From positions 682,001 through 746,000 of the forward strand of contig JBFXAF010000001.1 of NCBI GenBank assembly GCA_050184585.1: a stretch of DNA of 64,000 nt, written 5' to 3'. The stretch comes from JBFXAF01 sp050184585 (lineage in GTDB: Bacteria > Pseudomonadota > Alphaproteobacteria > Rhizobiales > Rhizobiaceae). A program made the position numbers and the translations under genes. The notes beneath the pieces are model-generated. The model saw only the letters and a program-made list of their open reading frames with translations. It had not been told where the DNA came from and did not search any database. This document shows, piece after piece, positions 15,209 to 24,299 of this stretch (its first letter is position 1; each line of letters opens with the position of its first letter).

Positions 15209-17251
15209 CTACTGGGCCGTCTTTTCCAGCGCCGAAGCGAGGCGCACCAGCGACAGGAACTCCGAGCGATAGCCGAACGGGTCCATCCCGCGCGCTGCGC
15301 TGGCGATCTGGGCGATACGATCCCAACCCAGCTCGGCCACGGCATCCGACTTGCGCAACTTCTGGGCGAAGGCGGCGACCGACACCGAGAAACGCTGGTC
15401 ATCGCTCGCGGCGTCGAAGCTCTCCACGGAATTGGCATCCGTCACCGGCGTCGTGATCAGCTTGGAGACATCCTCGTCCGGCAGCTTGTAACGGATCTTC
15501 ACGAAGGCATACTCGCTCGCATTGGCGATGCCGGCGTCATTGTCGGTCGCCGCCTCGCCGTAGCGCAGATCGTCGATCATCTGCGGCGCGCCCCTCGGCG
15601 TCACCTCGTAGATCGCCGTCACCGAATGGCCGGAACCGATCTCGCCGGCATCCACCTTGTCGTTGTTGAAGTCCTCGCGGGCGAGCGCACGCGTCTCGTA
15701 GCCGATCAGCCGGTACTCCGAGACCATCGCCGGATTGAACTCGACCTGGATCTTTACGTCCTTGGCGATCGGGAACAGCGTCGACGATGCGTCCTCGACG
15801 AGCACCTTCTCGGCCTCGGCCAGCGTGTCGATGTAGGCCGCCGTGCCGTTGCCGTTCTGGGCGATGGTCTGCATCATCTGGTCGTTCAGATTGCCGCGGC
15901 CGAAGCCGAAGACCGACAGAAACACACCGCTCTCGCGCTTGTCCTCGATCATCCGCTTGAGGTCGTCATCGTCCGTCTGGCCGACGTTGAAGTCACCGTC
16001 GGTCGCCAGCATGACGCGGTTGACGCCCCCCTCGACGAAGGACTGCCCTGCAAGCCGGTAGGCTTCCTCCAGGCCTGCGGCGCCGGCCGTGGCGCCGCCC
16101 GGCTTCAGCTGATCGATGGCGGCGAGAATCTTCGACTTCTCCGACACCTTGGTCGGCGTCAGCACGGTGCCCGCCTCGCCGGCATAGGTGACGATCGACA
16201 CGGTGTCGGTGGGCTTGAGGCTCGACACTAGAAGCCGGAAGGCCGACTGGAGCAGCGGCAGCTTGTCCGGCTCGTTCATCGAGCCCGACACGTCGAGCAG
16301 GAACACCAGGTTTGCATCGGGCCGCTCGGCGGGGGCCACGTCGTAGCCCTGGATCGCAACGTGCATCAGCCTGTTGTGGTCGTTCCACGGGGAAGGCATC
16401 AGCGTCACCGTCGTGTTGAACGGCGTCGACGCGTCCTCGGGACCCTTCCAGTCATAGGGGAAATAGTTGACCATCTCCTCGACCCGGACCGTATCGGCCT
16501 GGGGCAGGAAACCGTTCTTCAGCGAACGCCGGGCGAAGGCGTAGGAGGCGGTGTCGACGTCGATCGAGAAGGTCGAGACCGGATCGGTCGCTGCCGAGCG
16601 TACCGGGTTGGTCTTGAACTCCTCGAAGCGGTCGCGGTTTTCGGCGTCCTCCGGCATCGGCTCCGGCGCAGGCGCCGCCCGGTCGCTCTCGTAGAAGACC
16701 ATCTTGCCCGGTGCATTCGGCGAAACCGCGCGGGTGCGGGCAGCGAGCGCGCCGCTGTTGGCGGCGCCCCCCAACGCGTCGCGCTGCACTTCTGCCGCGG
16801 ATTCCATCTCGCCCGGCTGCGTAGCGGGAGCTGTGATCGCAACTTCCTGTCGGGGCGGAGGGGCGACGTCGACATCCTTCAGCGCCTCGTCCGCGGCCGT
16901 CGGTTCGACAGGCTTCTCGACACGGTTGTCCGTCTCGGTCATCTTCTTCTCCGGCTCGATCGCGATCCTCAGGTCGTCGACGAGATAGAACGCGGCATAG
17001 CCGGCGAGCGGCAGGGCTGCGAGCCCGGCCAGCGCGGGGGCGCCGATCAGTTTGGTCTGCATGGTGTCTCTCCAGAGCTTGTTCAGACGCTCGGTGAGAC
17101 GTGGCCGCGCGGCCGATCCTTGGGCCGCTGGGGCTTCATTCATGACATAGGCCCGCATCGCGGCGTCGATCGCCCTGGCGCGGGCTTCGGCGCGGGGCGC
17201 CGGCGACTGAATGCCGCGAAGCCTTTCGAGTTGCTTGTCCATCTCAGTCAT
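15209..17251 (-). CDS. membrane-anchored von Willebrand factor A domain protein (YfbK-like)
   Basis: A 680-residue protein. Residues 1-60 are a cytoplasmic helical head, then one transmembrane helix (about 67-90, LIGAPALAGLAALPLAGYAAF), a long Pro/Ala/Glu-rich linker, and a VWA domain with a complete MIDAS motif LLDVSGSMNEPDK (about 317-329) and later Thr and Asp positions (YAGEAGT, MLATDGDFNVG). The C-terminal part is the domain that usually accompanies YfbK proteins. The start overlaps the end of the ECF sigma factor gene by 8 bases (ATG 17242 is an alternative), indicating translational coupling. By position it may be the sigma factor's membrane partner or anti-sigma factor; that is inference. 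No catalytic activity is evident. Confidence 0.85.
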   Translation of the reverse strand: MTEMDKQLERLRGIQSPAPRAEARARAIDAAMRAYVMNEAPAAQGSAARPRLTERLNKLWRDTMQTKLIGAPALAGLAALPLAGYAAFYLVDDLRIAIEPEKKMTETDNRVEKPVEPTAADEALKDVDVAPPPRQEVAITAPATQPGEMESAAEVQRDALGGAANSGALAARTRAVSPNAPGKMVFYESDRAAPAPEPMPEDAENRDRFEEFKTNPVRSAATDPVSTFSIDVDTASYAFARRSLKNGFLPQADTVRVEEMVNYFPYDWKGPEDASTPFNTTVTLMPSPWNDHNRLMHVAIQGYDVAPAERPDANLVFLLDVSGSMNEPDKLPLLQSAFRLLVSSLKPTDTVSIVTYAGEAGTVLTPTKVSEKSKILAAIDQLKPGGATAGAAGLEEAYRLAGQSFVEGGVNRVMLATDGDFNVGQTDDDDLKRMIEDKRESGVFLSVFGFGRGNLNDQMMQTIAQNGNGTAAYIDTLAEAEKVLVEDASSTLFPIAKDVKIQVEFNPAMVSEYRLIGYETRALAREDFNNDKVDAGEIGSGHSVTAIYEVTPRGAPQMIDDLRYGEAATDNDAGIANASEYAFVKIRYKLPDEDVSKLITTPVTDANSVESFDAASDDQRFSVSVAAFAQKLRKSDAVAELGWDRIAQIASAARGMDPFGYRSEFLSLVRLASALEKTAQ

Positions 17252-17810
17252 CCCCGGCTGCGGTCAGAATCTGGCGCAGCCGTTTCTTCGCCTCGTGGAT
17301 GTGCCAGGATACGGTCGATTCCGAGATGCCCATCACCTCGGACGCCGCCCCATGGGACTGTCCCTCCCCGTAGACCAGCAACACGGCGTCGCGCTGCTTG
17401 TCGGGCAATTCGCGGACGGCCGCCCAAAGCCGCTCGGCATCGGCCTCGGGATCCCCCCGATCGCCCTGGCCCGCCACCAGGGTATGAACGCCAAAGGCAT
17501 CCGTCCGGGCGGCATCGCGCCCTTCCTTGCGTTTGCGGTCACGAACGGCGTTGAGCGTCACCGCGTAGAGCCAGGTTGTGAACGCACCGCCGCCCTTGTA
17601 GCCGCGGATCGCCTTGGCCAGCCTGACGCAGACGTCCTGCGCCACGTCCTCGGCGTCGGCGCGGTTGCCGCACCAGCGCCAGGCGATTGCGTGGATGAAG
17701 TCATAGTGCCTTCCGACGAGTTCGCCGAAAGCATCGCCGTCACCGTCGCGCGCACGCCCGACGAGTTCGAAGTCGGAGGTGTCGCGAGTCTCCAGCATCA
17801 TCGCCATCAT
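17244..17810 (-). CDS. ECF-type RNA polymerase sigma factor
   Basis: A 188-residue sigma-70 family protein of ECF size. Region 2 contains FGELVGRHYDFIHAIAWRW and NRADAEDVAQDVCVRLAKAI; region 4 contains LPDKQRDAVLLVYGEGQSHGAASEVMGISESTVSWHIHEAKKRLR with its helix-turn-helix. It directs polymerase to a small regulon. The start is uncertain among ATGs at 17810, 17807, 17801 and 17798. It overlaps the VWA gene by 8 bases and follows exoR by 87 bases on the same strand. No canonical zinc-type anti-sigma gene is adjacent, so the VWA protein is the candidate partner. Confidence 0.88.
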   Translation of the reverse strand: MMAMMLETRDTSDFELVGRARDGDGDAFGELVGRHYDFIHAIAWRWCGNRADAEDVAQDVCVRLAKAIRGYKGGGAFTTWLYAVTLNAVRDRKRKEGRDAARTDAFGVHTLVAGQGDRGDPEADAERLWAAVRELPDKQRDAVLLVYGEGQSHGAASEVMGISESTVSWHIHEAKKRLRQILTAAGDD

Positions 17811-17897
17811 CGCCCGTAAGACGCGGCGAGTCCGGCGATCCTTGGGCAGCGGGAGAGTTTTTTCTTCGCGCGGTCGAGGCGACCGCGCCGGAACAGC

Positions 17898-18710
17898 TTA
17901 GCGCTGGCCTTTGAGAATGTCCTCGGCAAGCACGATCGCTGTCCGGCGATCGGCTTCGGCGGCGAGCGCGAAGGCTTCCTCCTGCATGCCGCGTATCCAT
18001 GGCTGGTCGATCGGATTGGCGCGCTCGAGGGCGGCGGTCATCATCGCCAGCCCGCGCACCACCTTGCCGCTCTCGAAAAGGAGCTGCCCGAGCGTCGCCT
18101 GCGCGCCGGCGTGGCCCTTTTCGGCGGCGAGCTGTAGCCAGCGGCCCGCCTGCTGGACGCTGCGCTTGACCCCGTCGCCGCGCAGGAACATCTGCCCGAC
18201 CTCGAACTGAGCGTTCGGATTGCGGTAGGTCGCCGCGGCGCGCATGTAATATTCCTGCGCCGCCAGCGGGTTGGCCTTGATGGGGCTTCCGGGGATGCCG
18301 GCCTTCACATAGTTGCCGAGCGCCACCAGCGCGTCGGACACGTAGCTTTCTTCCGGCGAACCCGGCTCCACGTCCTGCGCTGCGATTTCCGAATAGAACT
18401 TGTACGCCTCGTAATCGTCGCGGGTGACGCCATCGCCCTGAGCGTACATGCGCGCCAGCTTCCAGGACGCGCCGAGCTGGCCGTTCTCGGCAGCATATCG
18501 ATAGGCTTCGACCGCCTGGTCCTTATGGCCGCTCTTGTAGGCGGAGAAGCCGAACTTGAAGACGTCCCACGGGCTCGACCGCTCGCCGGCGCTGGTCGCC
18601 CCGGTGGTCGTGTCGAACACGTTGTCCTCGAACGCCTGCGCCGGAGAAACCGCCGGCAAGGCGAGGACGAGACAAAACGCGGTAACGCGCACGAAGTCAG
18701 ATTTCCGCAT
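17898..18710 (-). CDS. exoR: exopolysaccharide production negative regulator ExoR (Sel1 repeats)
   Basis: A 270-residue periplasmic protein with signal peptide (cut after SPAQA, residue 26) and Sel1-type TPR repeats: AVEAYRYAAENGQLGASWKLARMYAQGDGV, AQEYYMRAAATYRNPNAQFEVGQMFLRGDGV, AGRWLQLAAEKGHAGAQATLGQLLFESG. Length, order and the YKFGFSAYKSGHKDQAVEAY and MTAAL motifs match ExoR of Sinorhizobium (268 residues, from memory). ExoR binds and restrains the ExoS sensor kinase of the ExoS-ChvI system, which governs exopolysaccharide and motility. The kinase genes are not in the window. It is transcribed toward the sigma factor gene. Confidence 0.82.
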   Translation of the reverse strand: MRKSDFVRVTAFCLVLALPAVSPAQAFEDNVFDTTTGATSAGERSSPWDVFKFGFSAYKSGHKDQAVEAYRYAAENGQLGASWKLARMYAQGDGVTRDDYEAYKFYSEIAAQDVEPGSPEESYVSDALVALGNYVKAGIPGSPIKANPLAAQEYYMRAAATYRNPNAQFEVGQMFLRGDGVKRSVQQAGRWLQLAAEKGHAGAQATLGQLLFESGKVVRGLAMMTAALERANPIDQPWIRGMQEEAFALAAEADRRTAIVLAEDILKGQR

Positions 18711-19241
18711 CTCAGTCAGTTACTTCGAACCCGCCCTGGCGGGTGCCTTTCCTGTCCTCATAACGCACACCGGCAGCCGGCCGGCCCGCCGTCACGGGAC
18801 CGACCGCACCTTCCGGCGCGTTGTTGCCATTGAGACCGGTCACGGGCCACCGCGATGGCGGCTTCAGACGTCCGTTTCCGTGGATTGAAGAATGCCGGCG
18901 CTTTCCGGCCAAAGTGCGGCTGCCCGTTCGTGTCCCGCGTCGCAGCCCAGCCGCCGCCGGCCAAACCCCCGCCGCCGCGACGTCCGCGGTCAGAAAGGCC
19001 GGCATTGGCGCTAGCGCTGACATTCATCACAGTCCTCGCCGCGGGCGGGCGGCACCTCTTCGGCTGCTCTTAGGATGCGCCTTCATGAAGAGGGTTTCGG
19101 GGTGCTCCGGGTTTATGGCGGGAAAGCGGCATCTACATCCCTGCCGAGATCATAGCCGACCGGTTGTTGAGAGAGTGTTGCCGATTCGTCACAAAGCGGC
19201 CGCGCCGCACGCTGGGCGTTCGTCCTGCGACCTGGGGCTGC
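18711..19241. other. 530-base region between exoR and tetR-like gene
   Basis: Apart from the doubtful frame at 18712-19023 I see no gene, RNA or strong terminator here. It should hold the exoR promoter. The part 19031-19241 has no supported feature. Confidence 0.5.
18712..19023 (-). CDS. doubtful small open frame abutting exoR
   Basis: A 103-codon frame from ATG 19023 ends one base before the exoR start. The peptide is rich in Ala, Gly and Arg and has no recognised domain; its second half (PVTGLNGNNAPEGAVGPVTA) looks more protein-like than its first. A different minus-strand frame over 18758-19030 is also open, so this may be one decayed or frameshifted gene, or just the exoR leader. No clear ribosome binding site is seen. 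Confidence 0.22.
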   Translation of the reverse strand: MSALAPMPAFLTADVAAAGVWPAAAGLRRGTRTGSRTLAGKRRHSSIHGNGRLKPPSRWPVTGLNGNNAPEGAVGPVTAGRPAAGVRYEDRKGTRQGGFEVTD

Positions 19242-19829
19242 TCAGGCGGCGCGGCCGGCGGCGGACCGTTCCTCGAAGAACCCGGCTGGAATTCCGCGGC
19301 CAACCAGGCGGTGAAACATGGTGTCCATCTCCTCGGGTGACCGGTTCGGGCCGCGCTCGAACCACCACATCATCGTCGTGACGAAGGCCGACGTGATGAA
19401 CCGCAGCACGAGGTCGCGCGGCGGATGATCCGGTCCGCGCTTGGCGAACGGCGACAGGAAGCCGGCCAGTTCGCGTTCCAGTGAAGCGACGATGATCGCC
19501 ATCGCGGGCGTACCGTCGACGATCCGCAAGAGGTCGCGATGGGCATCGACGTGGCGGAACAGCGCGAGCGTGCCTTCGCAGCCATTCTCCCTCGGTCGGC
19601 GCATCTGCGTCGCTCGCCCTTCGGCCAGCAGCGGCCGCAGTCGCCGCAGGCTTGCCGCCAGCAGTTCTTCCTTGGATCTGAAATGCGCATAGAAGGTCGA
19701 GCGCCCGGCATTCGCGGCGGCGACGATGTCGCGGACGGCGATTGCCGAATAGGGCCTGTGGCGCATGAGCGCGGTGAGTGCATCGAAGAGAGCGGCCCTC
19801 GTGCGGGCCGCGCGGCGATCGATCGTCAT
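19242..19829 (-). CDS. TetR/AcrR-family transcriptional regulator
   Basis: A 195-residue regulator with an N-terminal TetR helix-turn-helix (RRAARTRAALFDALTALMRHRPYSAIAVRDIVAAANAGRSTFYAHFRSKEELL) and a helical ligand domain with a TetR_C-like segment (FITSAFVTTMMWWFERGPNRSPEEMDTMFHRLVGRG). ATG 19829 is used; an upstream GTG at 19856 would add nine basic residues. It diverges from a small membrane-protein gene with a palindrome between them, the standard arrangement for a repressor and its target. Confidence 0.85.
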   Translation of the reverse strand: MTIDRRAARTRAALFDALTALMRHRPYSAIAVRDIVAAANAGRSTFYAHFRSKEELLAASLRRLRPLLAEGRATQMRRPRENGCEGTLALFRHVDAHRDLLRIVDGTPAMAIIVASLERELAGFLSPFAKRGPDHPPRDLVLRFITSAFVTTMMWWFERGPNRSPEEMDTMFHRLVGRGIPAGFFEERSAAGRAA

Positions 19830-19864
19830 GCCGCGACCATAGCCTCGCCGGTTCACGGACGCAT

Positions 19865-19882
19865 CATCGGCGTCGGCCGATG
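19865..19882. promoter_or_regulatory. palindrome between tetR-like gene and its divergent neighbour
   Basis: CATCGGC (19865-19871), GTCG, then the exact reverse complement GCCGATG (19876-19882). Position between divergent start codons makes it a candidate TetR operator, though it is GC-rich and such repeats are not rare here. Confidence 0.4.
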
Positions 19883-19977
19883 TCGAACTTTGCGCGCGAT
19901 GTGTCCCGCAACTTTGCCAACGCGCGCCGCGGACTGCGCCTAGGTTTGCCCCGTCCCCAACTGAAGGAGCAGACGAG

Positions 19978-20448
19978 ATGAGCAGGGCGGTTCGACGCGA
20001 CAGGTCACCCGAATTCGCCGCTGGCGCCAGCGCCGACTTCGTCCTCGGGCTGACCTCGTTGCACCATGTCTGGGGCGCGGCGGTCTACGATACGCCGTGG
20101 CGGCTGCACATCGTCTTCATCAGCGTGCCGGCCGCCGCGGCGATCGCCGCCCTCCTCTACGCATCGGCCCGACGCGGACGCTGGTCGGCGACCGCGCGCT
20201 GGCTCGCCATCATCGTCATCGTCGCCTTCCCGATCGCCATGATCGGCTTCTGGGAAGGAGGCTGGAACCATCTGGTGAAGAATTTGACGTTCTTCGCGCG
20301 GGGAGCCGCAGCCGCGCGCGCGCTGTTTCCGCCGCCGACCCACGAGATGCCGAGTGACCTCATCTTCGAGGTCATCGGCGTGATGCAGTTCGTCGCGGCG
20401 CTCGTCGCACTGCGGGCGCTGTGGTCACTCGTCCGGCGAGTTGGCTAG
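19978..20448 (+). CDS. conserved membrane protein of unknown function
   Basis: A 156-residue protein with about four hydrophobic helices (HIVFISVPAAAAIAALLYA, ARWLAIIVIVAFPIAMIGFW, IFEVIGVMQFVAALVALRALW and a weaker N-terminal segment). ATG 19978 has AAGGAG 8 bases upstream. Conserved-looking WEGGWNHLVKN and THEMPSD stretches join the helices. It is divergent from the TetR-type gene and probably its target. Its end overlaps the convergent valS end by 4 bases. I do not recognise the family. Confidence 0.65.
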   Translation: MSRAVRRDRSPEFAAGASADFVLGLTSLHHVWGAAVYDTPWRLHIVFISVPAAAAIAALLYASARRGRWSATARWLAIIVIVAFPIAMIGFWEGGWNHLVKNLTFFARGAAAARALFPPPTHEMPSDLIFEVIGVMQFVAALVALRALWSLVRRVG

Positions 20449-23222
20449 GCGGACACCCGCGCCACCGCGACCTTCAGCCTTGCGGCGTCCGCTTCGTATG
20501 CCTGGCGTTTCTCGCGTTCTGCGTCCACGACCTCGGGCGCCGCCTTGGCGACGAACTGAGGGTTCGACAGCTTCTTGTCGATGCGGCCGATCTCGTCCTC
20601 GGCCTTGGCGAGTTCCTTGGAGAGCCGTGCCGCCTCGGCCTTGACGTCGATCAGTTCGCCGAGCGGCAGCGAGAAGGTCGCCTCGCCGGAGACGATCTGG
20701 GCGGAGGCCTTCGGCGCCTCGCCCGCCTGCGAGACGTCGCCGACGCGCGCCAGCCGCGTGATCGCGCTCTTGTGGCGCTCCAGCCGCTCCACCGTTTCCG
20801 GACCCGCGCCAACCACGACCAGCGGTGCGATCGCCGACGGCGGCACGTTCATTTCCGAACGAACCGAGCGGATGCCCGAGACCAGGTCGACAAGCCAGTT
20901 GATCTCCCCCGCCGCATCCTTGTCCTCGAAGTCGGGATTGGGCCAGGCCGCGTGGCAAAGAAGGCTCGATCGCCGCTGGCCATCCCCTGCCGTATGCTCC
21001 CAGAGTTCTTCCGTCATGAACGGCATGAAGGGGTGGAGCAGCTTGTAGATCTCGTCCAGCACGAAGGCGCCAACCGCCTGGCTCTCCGCTTTCGCCGTGG
21101 CGTCCTCGCCGGCGAACACGGGCTTCAGGAGTTCCAGATACCAGTCGCAGAACATGTTCCAGACGAAGCGGTAGGCCGCGCCTGCCGCGTCGTTGAACCG
21201 GTAGGCCTCGATCGCGCCGGTGATCTCGCGCGCCGCGCGCGTCAGCTCCGTCAGGATCCAGCGGTTGACGGTGAGCTTGGCATCGCCGAGCCACAGTTCG
21301 TCGTTGCGCGCGACACCGTTCATCTCCGCGAAGCGCGTCGCGTTCCACAGCTTGGTCCCGAAGTTGCGGTAGCCGGCGATGCGCGCCGGATCGAGCTTCA
21401 CGTCCCTGCCCTGCGCGGCCATGATCGCCAGCGTGAAGCGCAGCGCGTCGGCGCCGTACTCGTCGATCAGTTCCAGCGGATCGATGACGTTGCCCTTGGA
21501 CTTCGACATCTTGGCGCCGTTCTTGTCGCGGACCAGCGCATGCACATAGACGGTGTGGAACGGCTCCTCGCCGGTGAAGTGGAGCCCCATCATCATCATG
21601 CGGGCAACCCAGAAGAAGATGATGTCGAACCCGGTCACCAGCACCGAGGTCGGATAGTAGGTCGCGAGTTCCGGCGTCTTCTCCGGCCAGCCCAGCGTCG
21701 AGAAAGGCCACAGCGCCGATGAAAACCAGGTGTCGAGCACGTCCTCGTCGCGCGCGAGGATTTCGCCGGGCCTGCCACTCTCCAGAAGGTCCTCGACAAA
21801 GGCCTTCATCGGCCCCTCATGGGCGAGATAGTGCTGGATCGCCGCGTGCAGGGCGTCCGCTTCGGACTTCTCAACGAAGACCTGTCCGTCCGGACCGTAC
21901 CAGGCCGGGATCTGGTGGCCCCACCAGAGCTGGCGAGACACGCACCAGGGCTGGATGTTCTCCATCCAGTCGAAATAGGTCTTTTCCCACGTCTTCGGCA
22001 CGAACTTCGTCCGGCCCTCGCGCACCGACGCGATGGCCGGCCTGGCGAGTTCCGCCGCGTTGACATACCACTGGTCGGTCAGGAACGGCTCGATCGGCAC
22101 GCCGCCGCGGTCGCCGTGCGGAACGACGTGACGATGCGGCTCGACCTTGTCGAGGAAGCCGCCCTCCTCCATGACCTTCACGATCAGCTTTCGCGCCTCG
22201 AAGCGGTCAAGCCCGTGCAACTGGTCGAACACGCCCTGTTGCGCGGGCGTGACGTCGAGGCCGTCCAGAAAGTCCTCGTTCTCATTGATCGCCACCCGGG
22301 CCTCGGTGGTGAAGACGTTCACCGCACGAAGGTCGTGGCGCTGGCCGACCTCGAAATCGTTGAAATCGTGCGCGGGCGTGATCTTCACCGCGCCGGACCC
22401 CTTTTCAGGATCGGAATACTCGTCTGCGACCACCGGGATCTTTCGGCCGACGATGGGCAGGATCACGTTCTTTCCGACGAGGTGCAGATACCGCTCGTCG
22501 TCGGGATGGACGGCCACCGCCGTATCGCCCAGCATCGTCTCGGGCCGGGTCGTCGCCACGGTGATGTAAGTGAGAGGGCTGTCCGGATCATAGTGCAGGT
22601 TCTCGACCGGATAGCGGAAATGCCAGAGATGGCCGTTGACCTCCTGCTGCTCGACCTCCAGGTCGGAGATGGCGGTCAGAAGCTTCGGGTCCCAGTTGAC
22701 CAGCCGCTTGTCCTTGTAGATCAGCCCGTCGCGATAGAGATGGACGAACACATCGATGACGGCGGCCGACAGGCCCTCGTCCATGGTGAAGCGCTCGCGC
22801 GACCAGTCGCAGGACGCGCCGAGGCGCTTCAGCTGATTGACGATGATGCCACCGGACTCTGCCTTCCAGTCCCACACGCGCGCGACGAAGTCGTCACGGC
22901 CGATGTCGCGGCGATGGACCTGTTTCTCCATGAGCTGCCGCTCGACGACCATCTGGGTGGCGATGCCCGCATGGTCCATGCCGGGTTGCCACAGCACGTT
23001 CTTGCCGCGCATCCGCTCGAAGCGGATCATGATGTCCTGCAGCGTGTTGTTGAGCGCGTGCCCCATATGGAGCGAGCCGGTCACGTTGGGCGGCGGGATG
23101 ACGATGGTGAAGGGTTGCGCGTCCTCGGCCGCGCCGGCGCCCGCGGCGAATGCGTCGGCGTCCGACCAGCGCTTCGCGATCTTGGGTTCGACGGCCTTCG
23201 CGTCGTAGGTCTTTTCGAGCAT
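20445..23222 (-). CDS. valS: valyl-tRNA synthetase
   Basis: A 925-residue class I aminoacyl-tRNA synthetase that charges tRNA-Val. The ATP-binding signatures are PPPNVTGSLHMGHALNNT (HMGH near residue 52) and KMSKSKGN (about 571-578). The editing domain is recognisable (TVATTRPETMLGDTAVAVHPDD), as are the anticodon-binding domain and the C-terminal coiled coil (VKAEAARLSKELAKAEDEIGRIDKKLSNP) typical of ValRS. Full length. It follows the popZ-like gene on the same strand by 85 bases, an arrangement conserved in alphaproteobacteria. Confidence 0.97.
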   Translation of the reverse strand: MLEKTYDAKAVEPKIAKRWSDADAFAAGAGAAEDAQPFTIVIPPPNVTGSLHMGHALNNTLQDIMIRFERMRGKNVLWQPGMDHAGIATQMVVERQLMEKQVHRRDIGRDDFVARVWDWKAESGGIIVNQLKRLGASCDWSRERFTMDEGLSAAVIDVFVHLYRDGLIYKDKRLVNWDPKLLTAISDLEVEQQEVNGHLWHFRYPVENLHYDPDSPLTYITVATTRPETMLGDTAVAVHPDDERYLHLVGKNVILPIVGRKIPVVADEYSDPEKGSGAVKITPAHDFNDFEVGQRHDLRAVNVFTTEARVAINENEDFLDGLDVTPAQQGVFDQLHGLDRFEARKLIVKVMEEGGFLDKVEPHRHVVPHGDRGGVPIEPFLTDQWYVNAAELARPAIASVREGRTKFVPKTWEKTYFDWMENIQPWCVSRQLWWGHQIPAWYGPDGQVFVEKSEADALHAAIQHYLAHEGPMKAFVEDLLESGRPGEILARDEDVLDTWFSSALWPFSTLGWPEKTPELATYYPTSVLVTGFDIIFFWVARMMMMGLHFTGEEPFHTVYVHALVRDKNGAKMSKSKGNVIDPLELIDEYGADALRFTLAIMAAQGRDVKLDPARIAGYRNFGTKLWNATRFAEMNGVARNDELWLGDAKLTVNRWILTELTRAAREITGAIEAYRFNDAAGAAYRFVWNMFCDWYLELLKPVFAGEDATAKAESQAVGAFVLDEIYKLLHPFMPFMTEELWEHTAGDGQRRSSLLCHAAWPNPDFEDKDAAGEINWLVDLVSGIRSVRSEMNVPPSAIAPLVVVGAGPETVERLERHKSAITRLARVGDVSQAGEAPKASAQIVSGEATFSLPLGELIDVKAEAARLSKELAKAEDEIGRIDKKLSNPQFVAKAAPEVVDAEREKRQAYEADAARLKVAVARVSA

Positions 23223-23307
23223 GGAACCGCCTGTCCTCGGAGACGGCGGTGTAAATCGGAAGGTCAGGGGTGAGTCAACTGCGCGGGGCGCCCTGGCCGA
23301 TCGACGT

Positions 23308-24156
23308 TCAGCCGCCGCGCGCGATCCGCTCGATCTCCTCGCGGACCAGGCGCTCGACCAACGTGGGCAGGTTGTTGTCGAGCCAGTCCTGCAACATTGG
23401 CCGCATCATCTGTTCGGCCATCTCGTCGAAGCTGCGCTGACGGCTGGCCGAGAACGCCTCCCAGAGCTCGCCGAACGAAGCCGAGACCTGCTTCTGGGCG
23501 TGCTCCGAAAGGATCGATGCGCGCATGACGGAACCGGGCCGCGTCGAGGCGGCTGGCTCGGCTGGCGCCGGTGGCTCGATCCGCCCGGGGGCGACGGGCC
23601 GCCAATGCGCGTCGCCTGGCTGGGCGGATGCATCCTCGTCCGCGGCCTGCGGCGATCTTGGTTCGATCGGCGCACGCGCGACGACCGGTTCGCTCCTCGC
23701 GGCCATGGCGGGTGGTTCGGTCGGCTGCAATGCCAGGTCGGCGTCGGCTTCCCCGACCGGCTCCGGTCGGGATTTCGCCGCGTCGGCGAAAGCCGGAGCC
23801 CTGCCAAGTTCGGTGAAACGGCTGGCGAAGTCGCGCTCTTCGGGTGAACTCGATCGGCGCACCTCGGCCTGGATGTCGGCGAGCGAAACAGGACGAGTCG
23901 GAAGCGGCGGTGGCGTCGCCGTCTCGACGATGGGGACCGCCGCCACAGCGTCCTCGCTGCCCAGTTCGGCGCGGAAGGCATCGACATCGACGATGGTCGG
24001 CTCGGCCCGCTTGACCGGCATCTCGGCGTCGGTCTCGGTATCCGCAACTTCGTCGGACGGACGCTTGCCGCCGTCTCCGTCCTCGATGATCCTGCGGATC
24101 GACGCGAGGATTTCCTCCATCGAGGGTTCGCGCTGCGCACTGGTTGCTTGTGCCAT
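23308..24156 (-). CDS. popZ: DUF2497 family polar organizing protein (PopZ-like)
   Basis: A 282-residue acidic, disordered protein. The N-terminal helix REPSMEEILASIRRIIED is diagnostic for the family, followed by about 160 residues of Pro/Ala/Glu-rich linker and a C-terminal oligomerisation domain (FDEMAEQMMRPMLQDWLDNNLPTLVERLVREEIERIARGG). PopZ forms polar condensates that anchor chromosome origins and recruit signalling proteins. ATG 24156 gives the usual MAQA start; ATG 24186 is possible. The gene lies directly upstream of valS as in many alphaproteobacteria, which supports orthology. Confidence 0.88.
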   Translation of the reverse strand: MAQATSAQREPSMEEILASIRRIIEDGDGGKRPSDEVADTETDAEMPVKRAEPTIVDVDAFRAELGSEDAVAAVPIVETATPPPLPTRPVSLADIQAEVRRSSSPEERDFASRFTELGRAPAFADAAKSRPEPVGEADADLALQPTEPPAMAARSEPVVARAPIEPRSPQAADEDASAQPGDAHWRPVAPGRIEPPAPAEPAASTRPGSVMRASILSEHAQKQVSASFGELWEAFSASRQRSFDEMAEQMMRPMLQDWLDNNLPTLVERLVREEIERIARGG

Positions 24157-24299
24157 GGTCAGGTCCGCCGCCCGTCTCGCCTGCATCGGACCGCCACCCC
24201 TATGGCGGCCGAATCATCCTTGTAGGGTAGCGGACGACACGCTCGGTTTGAATCCCCGGAGTTGCGACCGGGGCAGCTTTCGCACAGGCGATGGAGCGT

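Noticed and set aside
20421..23273. Long plus-strand frames of 433 and 484 codons
   Set aside because: Antisense to valS, whose motifs are unambiguous.
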